Source of the DNA: Euplotes cf. woodruffi 2 WChen-2021
Lineage: Eukaryota; Ciliophora; Spirotrichea; Euplotida; Euplotidae
DNA length: 20,082 nt
Assembly: GCA_021441665.1 (NCBI GenBank)
Contig: JAGYYN010031204.1
Span: forward strand, 1-20,082
Direction of reading: 5' to 3'
Under the pieces are notes generated by a model that saw only the letters and a program-made list of their open reading frames with translations, did no database searches and was not told where the DNA came from. Position numbers and translations under genes: made by a program. Positions 1 through 8,656 of this stretch are shown here, piece by piece (positions within the stretch are counted from its first letter, which is position 1; every line of letters starts with the position of its first letter).

Positions 1-651
1 TTTCCGAAACTTGGAAACAAGTTACACCCGTTAATTACGCATCCCAATTTTTAGAACCAAATTGAAAAATCGTAATAACTTGTAAAAAAATGAATATAAA
101 CATGCTTAAGATTAAATAACTTCACTAATAAAAATATTATTAATATTATTTCGAAATGAAAGATTTAAAATATACAAATATTAAAATTTTATCTTCTCTA
201 AATCTCTAATTGGCTTTGCTATTTTTTAAATTCGTGTACTGATTTTAAAAATAATAGAAAAAATAAATTCAAAGCTTAAATATTAAAATATATTGATAAA
301 ATATTTTTCTTTTAATAATTATGAATTTATTTTTAAATTGTCCAATTTAAAATGATTATTTTGAAATAATTTTATATTGATTTTTTACTGAATCACTTAA
401 TCCAAATAAAAATATTAATTTATTTAAAACAAATATTTTTCAATCTAAATTCTGAAATTAAAATAAGTTTTTATTGAATATTTGTTATTTTTATAAAATT
501 TCTAAACTGCAGCCAAATCCACGTGTTTTGTAAAACAGTAATAAATCAAGCCTGGTATTATTAAATAATCGTTAGTTGCAATTATTTAATAAAATATCAT
601 ATTCTTAATCTACATATTTTCTAATATAAATCAATCACACCAAAGGGAAGT
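1..651. other. AT-rich spacer, no gene seen
   Basis: This stretch is about three quarters A+T with homopolymer runs and no sustained frame on either strand, even with TGA read as cysteine. It lies just downstream of the stop of copy 1 on the minus strand. I see no RNA gene, repeat array or telomeric repeat in it. Confidence 0.6.
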
Positions 652-2566
652 TTAAAACAAGTTCACCGCCTGTCTCAACTGTCCCTCTGCATCCTCGACA
701 TCTGCTGTACCATATTTCATCTCAATTTTACGGATGTTGATTCATTCGTTCAAAATGGCTAAAATCTGTATTCAATCAGTAAGATTTTGAATATGTACGC
801 CAACTTCTTGTAAACTGTCCTTCGTCTGCTGTGCCTTCAATAAGTCGATGATGAACTGGACATCGTGCTGTTGTTGAGAATAAACGTAGAGTTTGCAGAT
901 TCTTAAGTGCTCAAGCTGACTGCAAGAGTCCCTCGTTGTTGACTCTAACTGTCTAAATCTGGTCAGATGCAGCTTTCGATTGTAAATTATCGAATACTGC
1001 GCGTGTGGAGGTAAGAGAGTGTACAACTTGCGTAAGTAAACTCCTTCAGATTCGTATTTAACATTTCAGACTATTGTTTTAGTGTTCTTCAAGCAGACCT
1101 GCAGATGCTCTGATTTTATTAGTGTGTCCATAATCGTAAATAAGTGCTTTTTGAATACTATCAGGACTAGATCTCGACACGGCACGATTATTTCGTATTC
1201 ACTGCTAGGAGCAAGATCTTCTGGAAATCGGCTGTTTAATACTTTTAATTCTTGTGATTCTGTGATTTTAACGGGATTTGTAACCTGCAGGTCTTTTATT
1301 ACTCAAAAATGGAAGAAGTATTCGATTGACTCGTCGCTGCTTGTTTTTTGTGATATGTACCAATACCGCTGCGCTTCATCTAATAGATTTATATCAATTG
1401 TGAGCTTGCTGCATTTTTCAATTATCCACTTTGTATTTGTATGACTTTGTGATAGTTCTACCGGTCTTCTAATAAAATTTTTAGTTAATCAATAATAAAA
1501 AATTTAACGATTTAAAAGCAAAATCGTACCGTGGATCTTTTGCGATCATTTTGACACAAACATCTATAAATGTAACTGTACAATTCGAGGAATTGAGGTA
1601 ATTAGTAATTTTTAGTTCTTCAATTCCGGCTAGATTCCACATGACTTCGATATAATCAAGTGGAAGTCGAAATGAATCAATATCTTGGCCTTCAATATCA
1701 TAAACTTCAAATTTGAGTTTTCTTGGTTTTACAGTATTCAAATTTTCATAAGTTTTATTCGTTATCTTATGCAGTGTCTCAAATGAATAGCTGATAGACT
1801 GTGGGGTAATCTTATAATACTTCGGATTCGTTAGACTTTCAAGTTCTTCAGCATCCTTGCCAGCAAGCATAAAGCTTTCAACATGAAGTGCTGCATTTTT
1901 GATCGTTTCCATATTCTTTAAATTTACATTAAAATCTGGATCTCGAATGTAAACCTGAGATATTCTTGTAAATTTATTAAATACCGAATCAGCTTCATCA
2001 AATTTGCTATTTTTGCAAATATCTTCGATTGAAAGCTGATTTTTAAGAGTATTCGATGTCAATAGAGTTATTATAAACAAGTCAAGCAGTGTTTGATTTA
2101 CGTATTTACATTCTCTCATTCAAAACGCATTGTATTTTACAACCGGTATTGATTTTATGATTTCTATATCAGAATGCAGATTGCTGATTAGAGCTGACTC
2201 TATTTGAATAGAACCAATAGTAATCTGGTCATGCATAAAGTAGTCTCCGAAGTAATACCCTTTCCTCGCTTTGACTTGGTGTAAGAATTTGATTAGCACT
2301 CTAATGCTGCAGGTGTCCATCAAAGCGAGGGATTTGATAAATAAATCACTCGGAAGGAATATAAGGTTTAGATTATGTAAGCCAATCTCAACCTGTACTG
2401 CGTACTGCTTCATAAACAGTCTGAATTCATTATAAAACTCATACAGCTTGGCCCTTGTTGCAGCTGATAGCGATGACAGTAGTAAAAATGCTCTGTCGGT
2501 GGTTGCAAAATAAGGCATGATTTTGGTTGCAAGTGCAAAATTACTTAGCATCGGGACTTTAATCAT
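652..2566 (-). CDS. Family copy 1, two-domain leucine-rich protein of unknown function (one +1 frameshift)
   Basis: I do not recognise this family. Read with TGA as Cys, the ATG at 2566 opens 361 codons to a TAA at 1483-1481. Reading resumes in the +1 frame for 276 codons to the TAA at 654-652, giving about 637 residues, almost the length of copy 2. The N-terminus has the family signature: MPYF at residues 17-20, then AFLLLSSLS and TRAKLYEFYNEF. Domain 1 also holds FLPSDLF and a GYYF-x(3)-YMH block. Domain 2 holds ITESQELKVL and ends in the shared CIQILAIL / IEMKY segment. In-frame TGAs include 2119-2117 between the two halves of domain 1. The 5' end faces the acyltransferase gene across 130 bp. 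A 40-nt intron (1508-1469) would also restore the frame, but its GTTAAA donor is unlike the GTAA donors elsewhere, and alignment to copies 2, 3 and 6 favours a frameshift. Function is unknown; an F-box/LRR-like adaptor is only a guess. Confidence 0.85.
1480..1486 (-). other. Putative +1 frameshift site AAC-TAA-A (copy 1)
   Basis: In the minus-strand frame the codons read AAC TAA A. Skipping the T of TAA continues the frame as AAA and keeps it open to 652. The site lies at the domain 1/domain 2 boundary, within a few residues of the equivalent sites in copies 2, 3 and 6. It is the least certain boundary site, because a short intron (1508-1469) could do the same job. Confidence 0.65.
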
Positions 2567-2696
2567 TTCTATTAATGATTATAATATTCAACAGCCCGGC
2601 CATTTATCAATCAGTTGTGGATCTTCATAATATTTAAAATCAGTTAAAAATTATCATAAGATGCTATTTTTAGATAGAAATTAAGGATTATTAATA
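2567..2696. promoter_or_regulatory. Divergent intergenic region between copy 1 and the acyltransferase
   Basis: The 130 bp between the ATG of copy 1 (2566, minus) and the ATG of the acyltransferase (2697, plus) must hold both 5' flanks. It is AT-rich. I see no motif I would name as a promoter element with confidence. Confidence 0.45.
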
Positions 2697-4112
2697 ATGT
2701 GGGAATATGGACTACTGCATGCCAGCTTAATCTGAGCCTTTGTATATAATTTTGGCCTGCTCTTCGGCCTTATACTCCTCGCTGTATTTGTTAAAGCTGC
2801 TGAAGTTGTGATGGACAAGCTTGGATACGTCAGACTTACATTTATCGACCTACTTATGTGCTTTGATAATGAAGGATACAGGCATTTGCTAACAGGATTC
2901 TTTGAAATTGATAAGCTTAAATTTGAAGAGTTTGAAACGATGTTTTATCAACGAGCAATACTTAATATCAGAAAATTCAGTCAGATTAGAACCAACATTT
3001 GAGGTATTTACTTTTGGAAGGATATTGATCGTGAAATTGCAAGAAAACAAGTTATAAAATGCAATAAGAAACTGAGGAATGAAAAAGACGTACTTCAGTA
3101 TTGTAGCGAACTGATCAATGGACATATGCCGCTTGATAAACCACTATGGGAGTTCCATGTTGTCGAAGATTACACTAAAGATACCTCTGTTGTCATAGCA
3201 AGATTCCATCACTCGTTTACTGATGGTATTGGATTCATATCCTTAATGTCTTGATTAAATGATAATCAATACAATATCAAGAACACAAAAGTCATTCCGA
3301 AGCTAAGTTTGATTCAAAATATTTTATTGACGCTATTTATTCCTTACTTTTTGTATAAAGTTCAGAGTAATTCAAACAGTATTTCAACTGACCAAAAAGC
3401 TGCCAAAATTAGAGAGTTAAAAGATAGTCAAGATAGCTATGTGAATCTCTATGCATCCAAAACATTCAGTTTTGAATCGATCAGAAAGTGCTACAAAAGA
3501 TTCCCGAAGACAACTTTTAACGACTACGCATTGGGAATAATATCAATAAGTTTACACAAGTGGTTTCGAGAAAATGGAGTCGATGGAGCTGAAGGTCTAA
3601 GAATGATGTTTCCTATTAATCTTCGAAGCCTGCCAACCTGAATCGAAGAGCTTATATTAGATAACTGTTTGACTACATTCAATTATTTGCTTCCGATAAG
3701 TGAAAGTCTCGAGGACTCGATCAAGCAAACTCAAGACCGGCTTAAAAAGACTGTGAAACCAGAGTATGTTCTTGCATCGGATAAAGCAGGAATAGTATTC
3801 CAAAATTTCCCGAATCAATTCTTACGAAAGTTTATTGTTGAAGAAGCACTAAAGGACATCGATTTATCATTTTCAAGTTTACCCTATTCTTCAGATCCTG
3901 TCTTTATCAATTCAAAAAAGCAACTGTCGCTATGCCCATTTGCAAACATGTTCAGAGGCCTCAACTGCATGTTAGTGGGAATTACTTACAAAGGCGAGCT
4001 AAGATTCACAATGATGGCAAGAAGGAGCATGACTCTCGATCCTCAAAGACTGCTGGAAATTATCGAGCAGTCATTCACAGCTGAAATTCAAGAATTTGCA
4101 AAACACGACTAG
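2697..4112 (+). CDS. Membrane-anchored wax ester synthase / diacylglycerol acyltransferase-like enzyme (WS/DGAT family)
   Basis: One uninterrupted frame of 471 codons runs from ATG 2697 to TAG 4110-4112 once TGA is read as Cys (residues 13, 102, 186 and 315). Family evidence is the acyl-CoA-dependent O-acyltransferase active-site motif HHSFTDG at residues 171-177, matching HHxxxDG, and PLWE at 149-152 just before it, as is usual in WS/DGAT proteins. An N-terminal hydrophobic segment at about residues 8-38 should anchor it in a membrane, probably the ER. Its length agrees with the 450-500 residues of the family. The expected role is esterifying fatty acyl-CoA to a fatty alcohol or diacylglycerol, making storage lipid; the substrate cannot be read from sequence. 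The upstream ATG is preferred over the one at 2811 because it adds the membrane segment and an in-frame TGA codon. The gene needs no intron or frameshift, unlike its neighbours. Confidence 0.9.
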
Positions 4113-4775
4113 ATTTGTATTTTTACTCATTAATTGCAATTTCACTATTTTTTTTTTTGCAAATAGCTTATGACAGAAATATTTTTTAATGTCAATTTTA
4201 ATGATTATGTAAATAGTCGTGTAAATATGATAAAATAAGTCAATAAAAAGTCCTTAATTTTTATCAAAAACTCTTATAAAGCTCTAATCTAATTTCAACT
4301 CGTTATAAAATAACAAGTCATTTATAATTAATCTATCTCTCTATTTTTAGCAATAATTTACCACTAGATTCATTCAATCGGCTGAATGATTAGAATAAAT
4401 AAAATTAATAATTTTTATTAGCGAATTCTTAATAATTATTTCATTCTGGTTATTTTAAATATCCAATAAAAGTTGGTTTTAAATTCAAAATATAAATAGA
4501 CTTGATTTCAGCTTGTTTTTTGTTAACACTCAGTATTAATATTATAAAATAGCCTCTGGGTGTTTAGCAATCAATTAGCAATAATAAATAAAATTATTTA
4601 GTAAACTTTATTTGCTACATTACTTTTTATTTATTTTAAAACACTAGATTAAAGTAAAAATGCTTATTTAATTATCAATTTTGTACTTAGATTTTTATAG
4701 CAATTTATATTGAAAATATCGGATAGATTTACTAAATATTTAAGTTTTATTTTATGATTGAATAAGATTAAAGAT
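4113..4775. other. Convergent AT-rich spacer
   Basis: This lies between the stop of the acyltransferase (plus) and the stop of copy 2 (minus), so it holds only 3' flanks. No sustained frame or RNA-like structure is visible. A T10 run lies at about 4149-4158. Confidence 0.55.
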
Positions 4776-6695
4776 TTATTTTTGACATAAAGCAACCACT
4801 GATAGTGTATTAATGGGTCCTATTTTGCAACAACTTTTGTTGATGAGAGATTTAACCTTTTTTGTATCGAATCCTACCTCCGAGTTTCTATATCGTAGAA
4901 TAATATTCTTTACATTCGGGCATGCAGTCAAGATATCAAGAATATTTAATCATTCAGTTCAATTTTCAAGAGTTAAGTTAACTGATTCAATCATAAGTTT
5001 GCATTTTTTAGAGCTTAAAATCATTCAAATCAAGTTGTACTCCATCGTGGATAAAACAGAAAGACAATGAATTTTTGAAAATACTGTATTATTTAATTTC
5101 AAATTCATCTATCAACTCTTTTTCACTTTCTTTGATAATATATTTCTTTGAATTATTACATACAATCTGGTATCTAATATTTAAATATTGATTTTGCAGT
5201 AATTTTTTAACTTCTCCAATCTGACTGATACTTTCAATACATCAATAAACTTTTGGTTGGTTTAATATCGCTTTTAAAAACCCCTGAAATTCGTCAAATT
5301 TTTGAGTAATTTCAAACCAATCATTAACTTGAACTTTTGTGAGTTTATGTAAAGAAATAAAGATCTCTGGATTTTCTGAATTTATACATCATCTGTTAAA
5401 AAGCTTTTTAGCATCTCAAAGTTCTTGTTTATCAGTAATAACAGTGACATTTTTAAATTTTTGATTCATTGCGTCAGATCAGCTAAAAACACAGCCTAAT
5501 GGAGTATTATTTAATTCCCAATGTATCATGAATCTGTGAAACAGCAAATGATCACACGTAACTGCTGCATTTTATAAATAAATCTTGATTTAAATGCGGA
5601 TTGAAAAGTCTGATCACAGAATGCGAAAAGGTAAGTTTTATATCCCAGTCATGACCCCAAGATCTCTTCTCTAAGACTAAGTTTTTACAGTTCAACAAAG
5701 GAATCACTGAAAGGCAATTCGACTGTAGATTCAATGGATCTGCAGCTGTCGCATGACAGATGCTGCTGAAGTTTAATTCGAAAGTCGTTGGGCTTATTTT
5801 ATTTATCGCTTTAATGGTATCTTTCGATATTTCATTCGTTTTTATAATGTATTTCAATTCATTAATTTTTAGATTTGTCACCACGTCATAATGTAATTCT
5901 AAAAGTTCAGTGAAGGAATTGGAATCAATTTCAAAGTTTTCAATTGATATCGAAGCTGCATTGATTAGTACTAAATTTTTGATATTTTCTTTGAAGTATT
6001 TTGTAAAGTCATTTATTGATAGTATTCTTTTAACCTTTAGGTAATTTACATTTGGCTTTTTAACGACTCCTTTCAAGAAATGCGGAATTAAATTTGACGG
6101 GGTACCGAATGTATCTCAAAAATTAATAATGCATATCATACAACAAAAATGAGCTATTATTTTTGTAGTTAAAGTAAAGAATATTTAATTGAACTGTCAT
6201 TGAAAATGCAGTATCTATAAGTGATTTTGACTCATCCGCTTGGTTTGATTTATGATAGGCACTCACTTTCAGTGATAACAGGATATCTGAAAATAGATTC
6301 AGGTCATTTATTAGCTTTCACTCAACTAAAATTGTATCTTTTAAAAATCATAATTTTGCGTGCATGTAATTCGAACAGAAGTAATGACCTTTTCAGTCAC
6401 TTAATCTGGTAATAAAATCTATAAATTTGTCAAAAGTGATTTCATTTATTAATATGAGATCATACTGGAATAGATCACATGGAATTGTCAATTTGTCTAC
6501 ATTGAACTTGTCAGATATTGATAGAGTGGTTCAGTATTCCTTCATTGCTCAGATAAACTCAGGGTAGAACTCATCAAGTTTATTCCTTGTGCCTCGAGAC
6601 AGCCTACAAAGTAGCAAGAAGGCCTGGTGAGTAAAGCCGTAATACGGCATCACCAGTGTGGTCACTGCAAAGTTTTCTAATATATAAGTTGGTAA
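4776..6695 (-). CDS. Family copy 2, two-domain protein of unknown function (three +1 frameshifts, no ATG seen)
   Basis: The minus-strand reading is four open segments joined by +1 shifts at TAA: 6695-6126 (190 codons), 6124-5510 (205), 5508-5092 (139) and 5090-4779 (104), ending at TAA 4778-4776. The total of about 638 residues matches copy 1 (637), which argues against random decay. Segment 1 carries LENF, MPYYGFTHQAFLLL, TRNKLDEFY and GHYF-x(3)-YMH. Segment 2 has IPHF, a leucine-rich body and LFIKCSS, which aligns with copy 3. Segment 3 holds ITDKQELCDAKKL, and segment 4 ends in CLNILDILTACPNVKNIILRY. At least ten in-frame TGAs are read as Cys. No ATG precedes LENF in frame: a TAA at 6698-6696 closes the frame, so the start may lie in an unseen exon or be lost. 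It is head-to-head with copy 3, about 66 bp away. Confidence 0.82.
5088..5094 (-). other. +1 frameshift site AAA-TAA-T (copy 2, domain 2)
   Basis: AAA TAA is the slippery pair most often associated with Euplotes +1 frameshifting. Skipping one T continues as AAT and leads into 104 codons that contain the conserved C-terminal segment of the family. The peptide is FEIK before the site and NTVF after it. Confidence 0.85.
5506..5512 (-). other. +1 frameshift site AAA-TAA-T (copy 2, domain boundary)
   Basis: Codons read ATT AAA TAA T. A +1 shift continues LGIK into NTPLG and opens 139 codons starting domain 2. It occupies the same domain-boundary position as the sites in copies 1, 3 and 6, and it has the same seven-base core as 5094-5088. 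Confidence 0.87.
6122..6128 (-). other. +1 frameshift site TAT-TAA-T (copy 2, domain 1)
   Basis: Codons read CAT TAT TAA T. A +1 shift continues into 205 open codons whose IPHF then lines up with IPHF of copy 3. The same region of domain 1 carries a +2 shift in copy 5 and an intron in copy 6. Confidence 0.78.
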
Positions 6696-6918
6696 TTACA
6701 GATTAAATAAAAAGGTAAAAATAATTGAAATATAAAGATTTATAAAATAAATTTGCAAATAATGGAGAAATCTGCAATTCCGCTATTAGAAAATTTTGTA
6801 GTGACTACACTGGTGATGCCGTATTACAGTTTTACTCACCAGGCGTTCTTGTTGCTCTGTAAACTGTCCAAAGCTACCAGAGCTAAGCTTGACGAGTTCT
6901 ACCAGGAGTTCATATTCT
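6548..6918. repeat. Inverted duplication joining the 5' ends of copies 2 and 3
   Basis: The reverse complement of 6680-6548 matches 6786-6918 closely. The first 75 bases are roughly 85 percent identical by eye, including a shared 18-base run ctggtgatgccgtattac. Similarity falls off beyond that. The arms are the first coding blocks of copies 2 and 3, and the 105-bp spacer is the shared 5' region. The two genes are thus more recent relatives of each other than of the other copies at this end. They form a potential hairpin. Confidence 0.85.
6696..6761. promoter_or_regulatory. Very short shared 5' region of copies 2 and 3
   Basis: Only about 66 bp separate the open frame of copy 2 from the ATG of copy 3. 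It is almost pure A+T and includes TATAAAATA at 6741-6749. The bases 6723-6732 (aattgaaata) fit the remembered Euplotes crassus chromosome-breakage consensus HATTGAAaHH, but such matches also occur elsewhere in this AT-rich window, so the match is weak. Confidence 0.35.
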
Positions 6919-8578
6919 CCATGTCTCGCTATTCAAAAGTGATTATTATTTCACAAGAATACCAAACGCACTGATTAAACTTCCCTTGCGATTTATTTGT
7001 TTTTGACGTCATGCTCAATTATGATACTGTATTTGCTAGCTTTATCGAGTTTTTAGTACATTTGGACCAACAAAGCGGATACTATTTTAACAAACACTAT
7101 ATGCATTCCAATCTAAAGTTCTATGAAGATACTATTTGCACAAGGTGATGATTTATTCGAGAATTGGCTGGTTATGCTGATCTACTCAAATCGAAAATAA
7201 TTTGAAAATGCAGAAGTGAAAATATCGAGACAATTTCTCCATCTACCTTACTTGATACAATCAGCATTATCGATTTTATAGACAGATCTGGTCAGAGTAC
7301 TAAACAGATCCCTCATTTTATAGAAGAAGACCTCGAAAGACCAGATCCGAATTTTGAAATGTTTAAAAGAGTGACTTTAGTTTGCATGAGAAGTGAATGG
7401 AACGATGAGAACTTATTAAACTTACAATTCATTGATAAGGCCTCTGTGCATATCGATATTTTCGAAATAGATTGACAAGAACTTGTAAATCTATATCAAC
7501 AAGATCGAGACAAGGTTATTAATCTTAAAGTTGACTTGTTTATTTGCAGATATACAGAAAATAACCAAACTACGAAATCTTGAGTTGATATATTAAGTGA
7601 ATTGAGACTTCTGAGTATCAATTTTACTCCGAATAATTGATTTGAATATATTCCTTCCTTATTTGAAAATCAATTTGATTTTTTAACAATATTTTCTTGA
7701 TTAAATGCTCAAAATTTGACAATTTTCACAGATACTGCTTTTGAAAGCTATGATGTTTTACTAAATTTCTCTAATGTTCTTATCAAAATAGTTTATCCAG
7801 AAACGAATAATTGAGTTATCATAAAATGCAAATAGCTACACATGTGCATTTAATATCTTTGGAGTTAAAAAAGAATTCAATATAAAGCCTTATAGCAATG
7901 GCTTATCCTATTTTCATTGAATAAACGTGACCCAGCACCAGTTCACACAAATAAAGATATCCAAAGATAAACCGATGCCCGAATTTCCAAATCGAATATT
8001 CACTTCAGCCACCTGAGAATTAATCGCCCCTCTAAAGCATCTATCAAGTGCATATTTCGCGGATGGAGATAAAATAATTGGATATCTGGAAGAACACGGA
8101 GATTTTACATATGAAATAATAAGCCAAAACAACTCGACAATTACATTCAGCAGCTGAGAAGCCGTAAATAAGTTCAAACTGGTTTGCCCTGAAGAATTCA
8201 AGCAAATAAAGTACTGAATTTCAAATTAATGCATAACTGCTATTTAATCTCCCCTGCAGCCTTTTGTCTGTATTGTAAATTTAATGCCTGAAGGTACTTG
8301 TGAATTAATAACATGGATAGGCAAGGATTCAGCATTTTAGCTGGTTATTCAGTTTTAGCTCGATTTCAGCTATTAACCACAATTTGGAGATATCGGTAGT
8401 GTTATTTTATCGGAAAGATGGAGATGGTATTGGGGGATATTGGTTGAGAGGGATTTTTAAGAAGTTTGAGATTAGTTTTGATCGATTTTTAGTGGATTTG
8501 GATGCAGTGTTTTTATGAGGTTTAATAGTGGAAATATTGGTTTTTAATGATAATGAGAGTTGTTTTGGCTTTTTTTAG
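6762..8578 (+). CDS. Family copy 3, two-domain protein of unknown function (two +1 frameshifts, one unresolved stretch)
   Basis: The ATG at 6762 opens 357 codons of domain 1 to TAG 7833-7835, with many TGA=Cys codons. This is the cleanest domain 1 in the window: IPLLENF, MPYYSFTHQAFLLL, TRAKLDEFYQEF, GYYFNKHYMH, then IPHFIEED and a leucine-rich body ending VIIKCK. A +1 shift at AAA TAG opens domain 2 (7834 to 8226). Two in-frame TAAs (8227 and 8245) follow. After them the same frame again encodes family-like sequence (VCIVNLMPEGTCEL) up to TTT TAG at 8335-8340. A second +1 shift there gives a C-terminal segment (SISAINHNLEISVVLFY) matching the other copies, ending at TAG 8576-8578. The total is about 600 residues. 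How 8205-8260 is bridged is not settled. The gene is followed after 78 bp by copy 4 in the same orientation. Confidence 0.85.
7830..7836 (+). other. +1 frameshift site AAA-TAG-C (copy 3, domain boundary)
   Basis: Codons read TGC AAA TAG C. Skipping the T gives AGC and opens 131 codons of domain 2. AAA TAG belongs to the AAA-TAR class typical of Euplotes. The position equals that of the boundary sites in copies 1, 2 and 6. Confidence 0.88.
8211..8259 (+). other. Candidate intron or decayed stretch in copy 3
   Basis: GTACTG at 8211 and CCCCTGCAG ending at 8259 resemble splice sites. Removing the 49 nt would delete both in-frame TAAs, but the length is not a multiple of three, so a further shift would be needed to reach the family-like frame after 8260. 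The ends also differ from the GTAA...TAG introns elsewhere. A GT at 8182 with the same acceptor would keep the frame. No option is convincing. Confidence 0.35.
8335..8341 (+). other. +1 frameshift site TTT-TAG-C (copy 3, domain 2)
   Basis: Codons read GCA TTT TAG C. A +1 shift continues as AGC TGG and enters 79 codons that align with the C-terminal segment of copies 1, 2, 4 and 6, ending at 8578. Confidence 0.78.
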
Positions 8579-8656
8579 AGTTAAAATTAGTTTGGCAATA
8601 TTTTAACGAGAATTGAATATAACATTAGATTTTTTATTAATAAAATAAAATTAATT

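Noticed and set aside
1082-1444. 120-codon plus-strand frame
   Set aside because: It is the shadow of domain 2 of copy 1, whose minus-strand frame here is longer and aligns with the other copies.
1469-1508. 40-nt intron in copy 1 instead of a frameshift
   Set aside because: Phase fits, but the GTTAAA donor is unlike the GTAA donors of this window, and homologous copies shift at the same place without a usable intron.
2697-4112. UGA as tryptophan
   Set aside because: TGG is used freely for Trp, and family alignments pair TGA with TGT/TGC.
4813-5070. 85-codon plus-strand frame
   Set aside because: The minus strand encodes the conserved C-terminal segment of copy 2 (CLNILDILTACPNVKNI).
6723-6732. 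A chromosome-breakage signal (HATTGAAaHH)
   Set aside because: The match is real, but the motif is short and recurs several times in this AT-rich window (for example near 60, 4708, 6199 and 13592), so it is mentioned only as a candidate.
7914-8201. 95-codon minus-strand frame
   Set aside because: Opposite to domain 2 of copy 3, which continues in the plus +1 frame after AAA-TAG.
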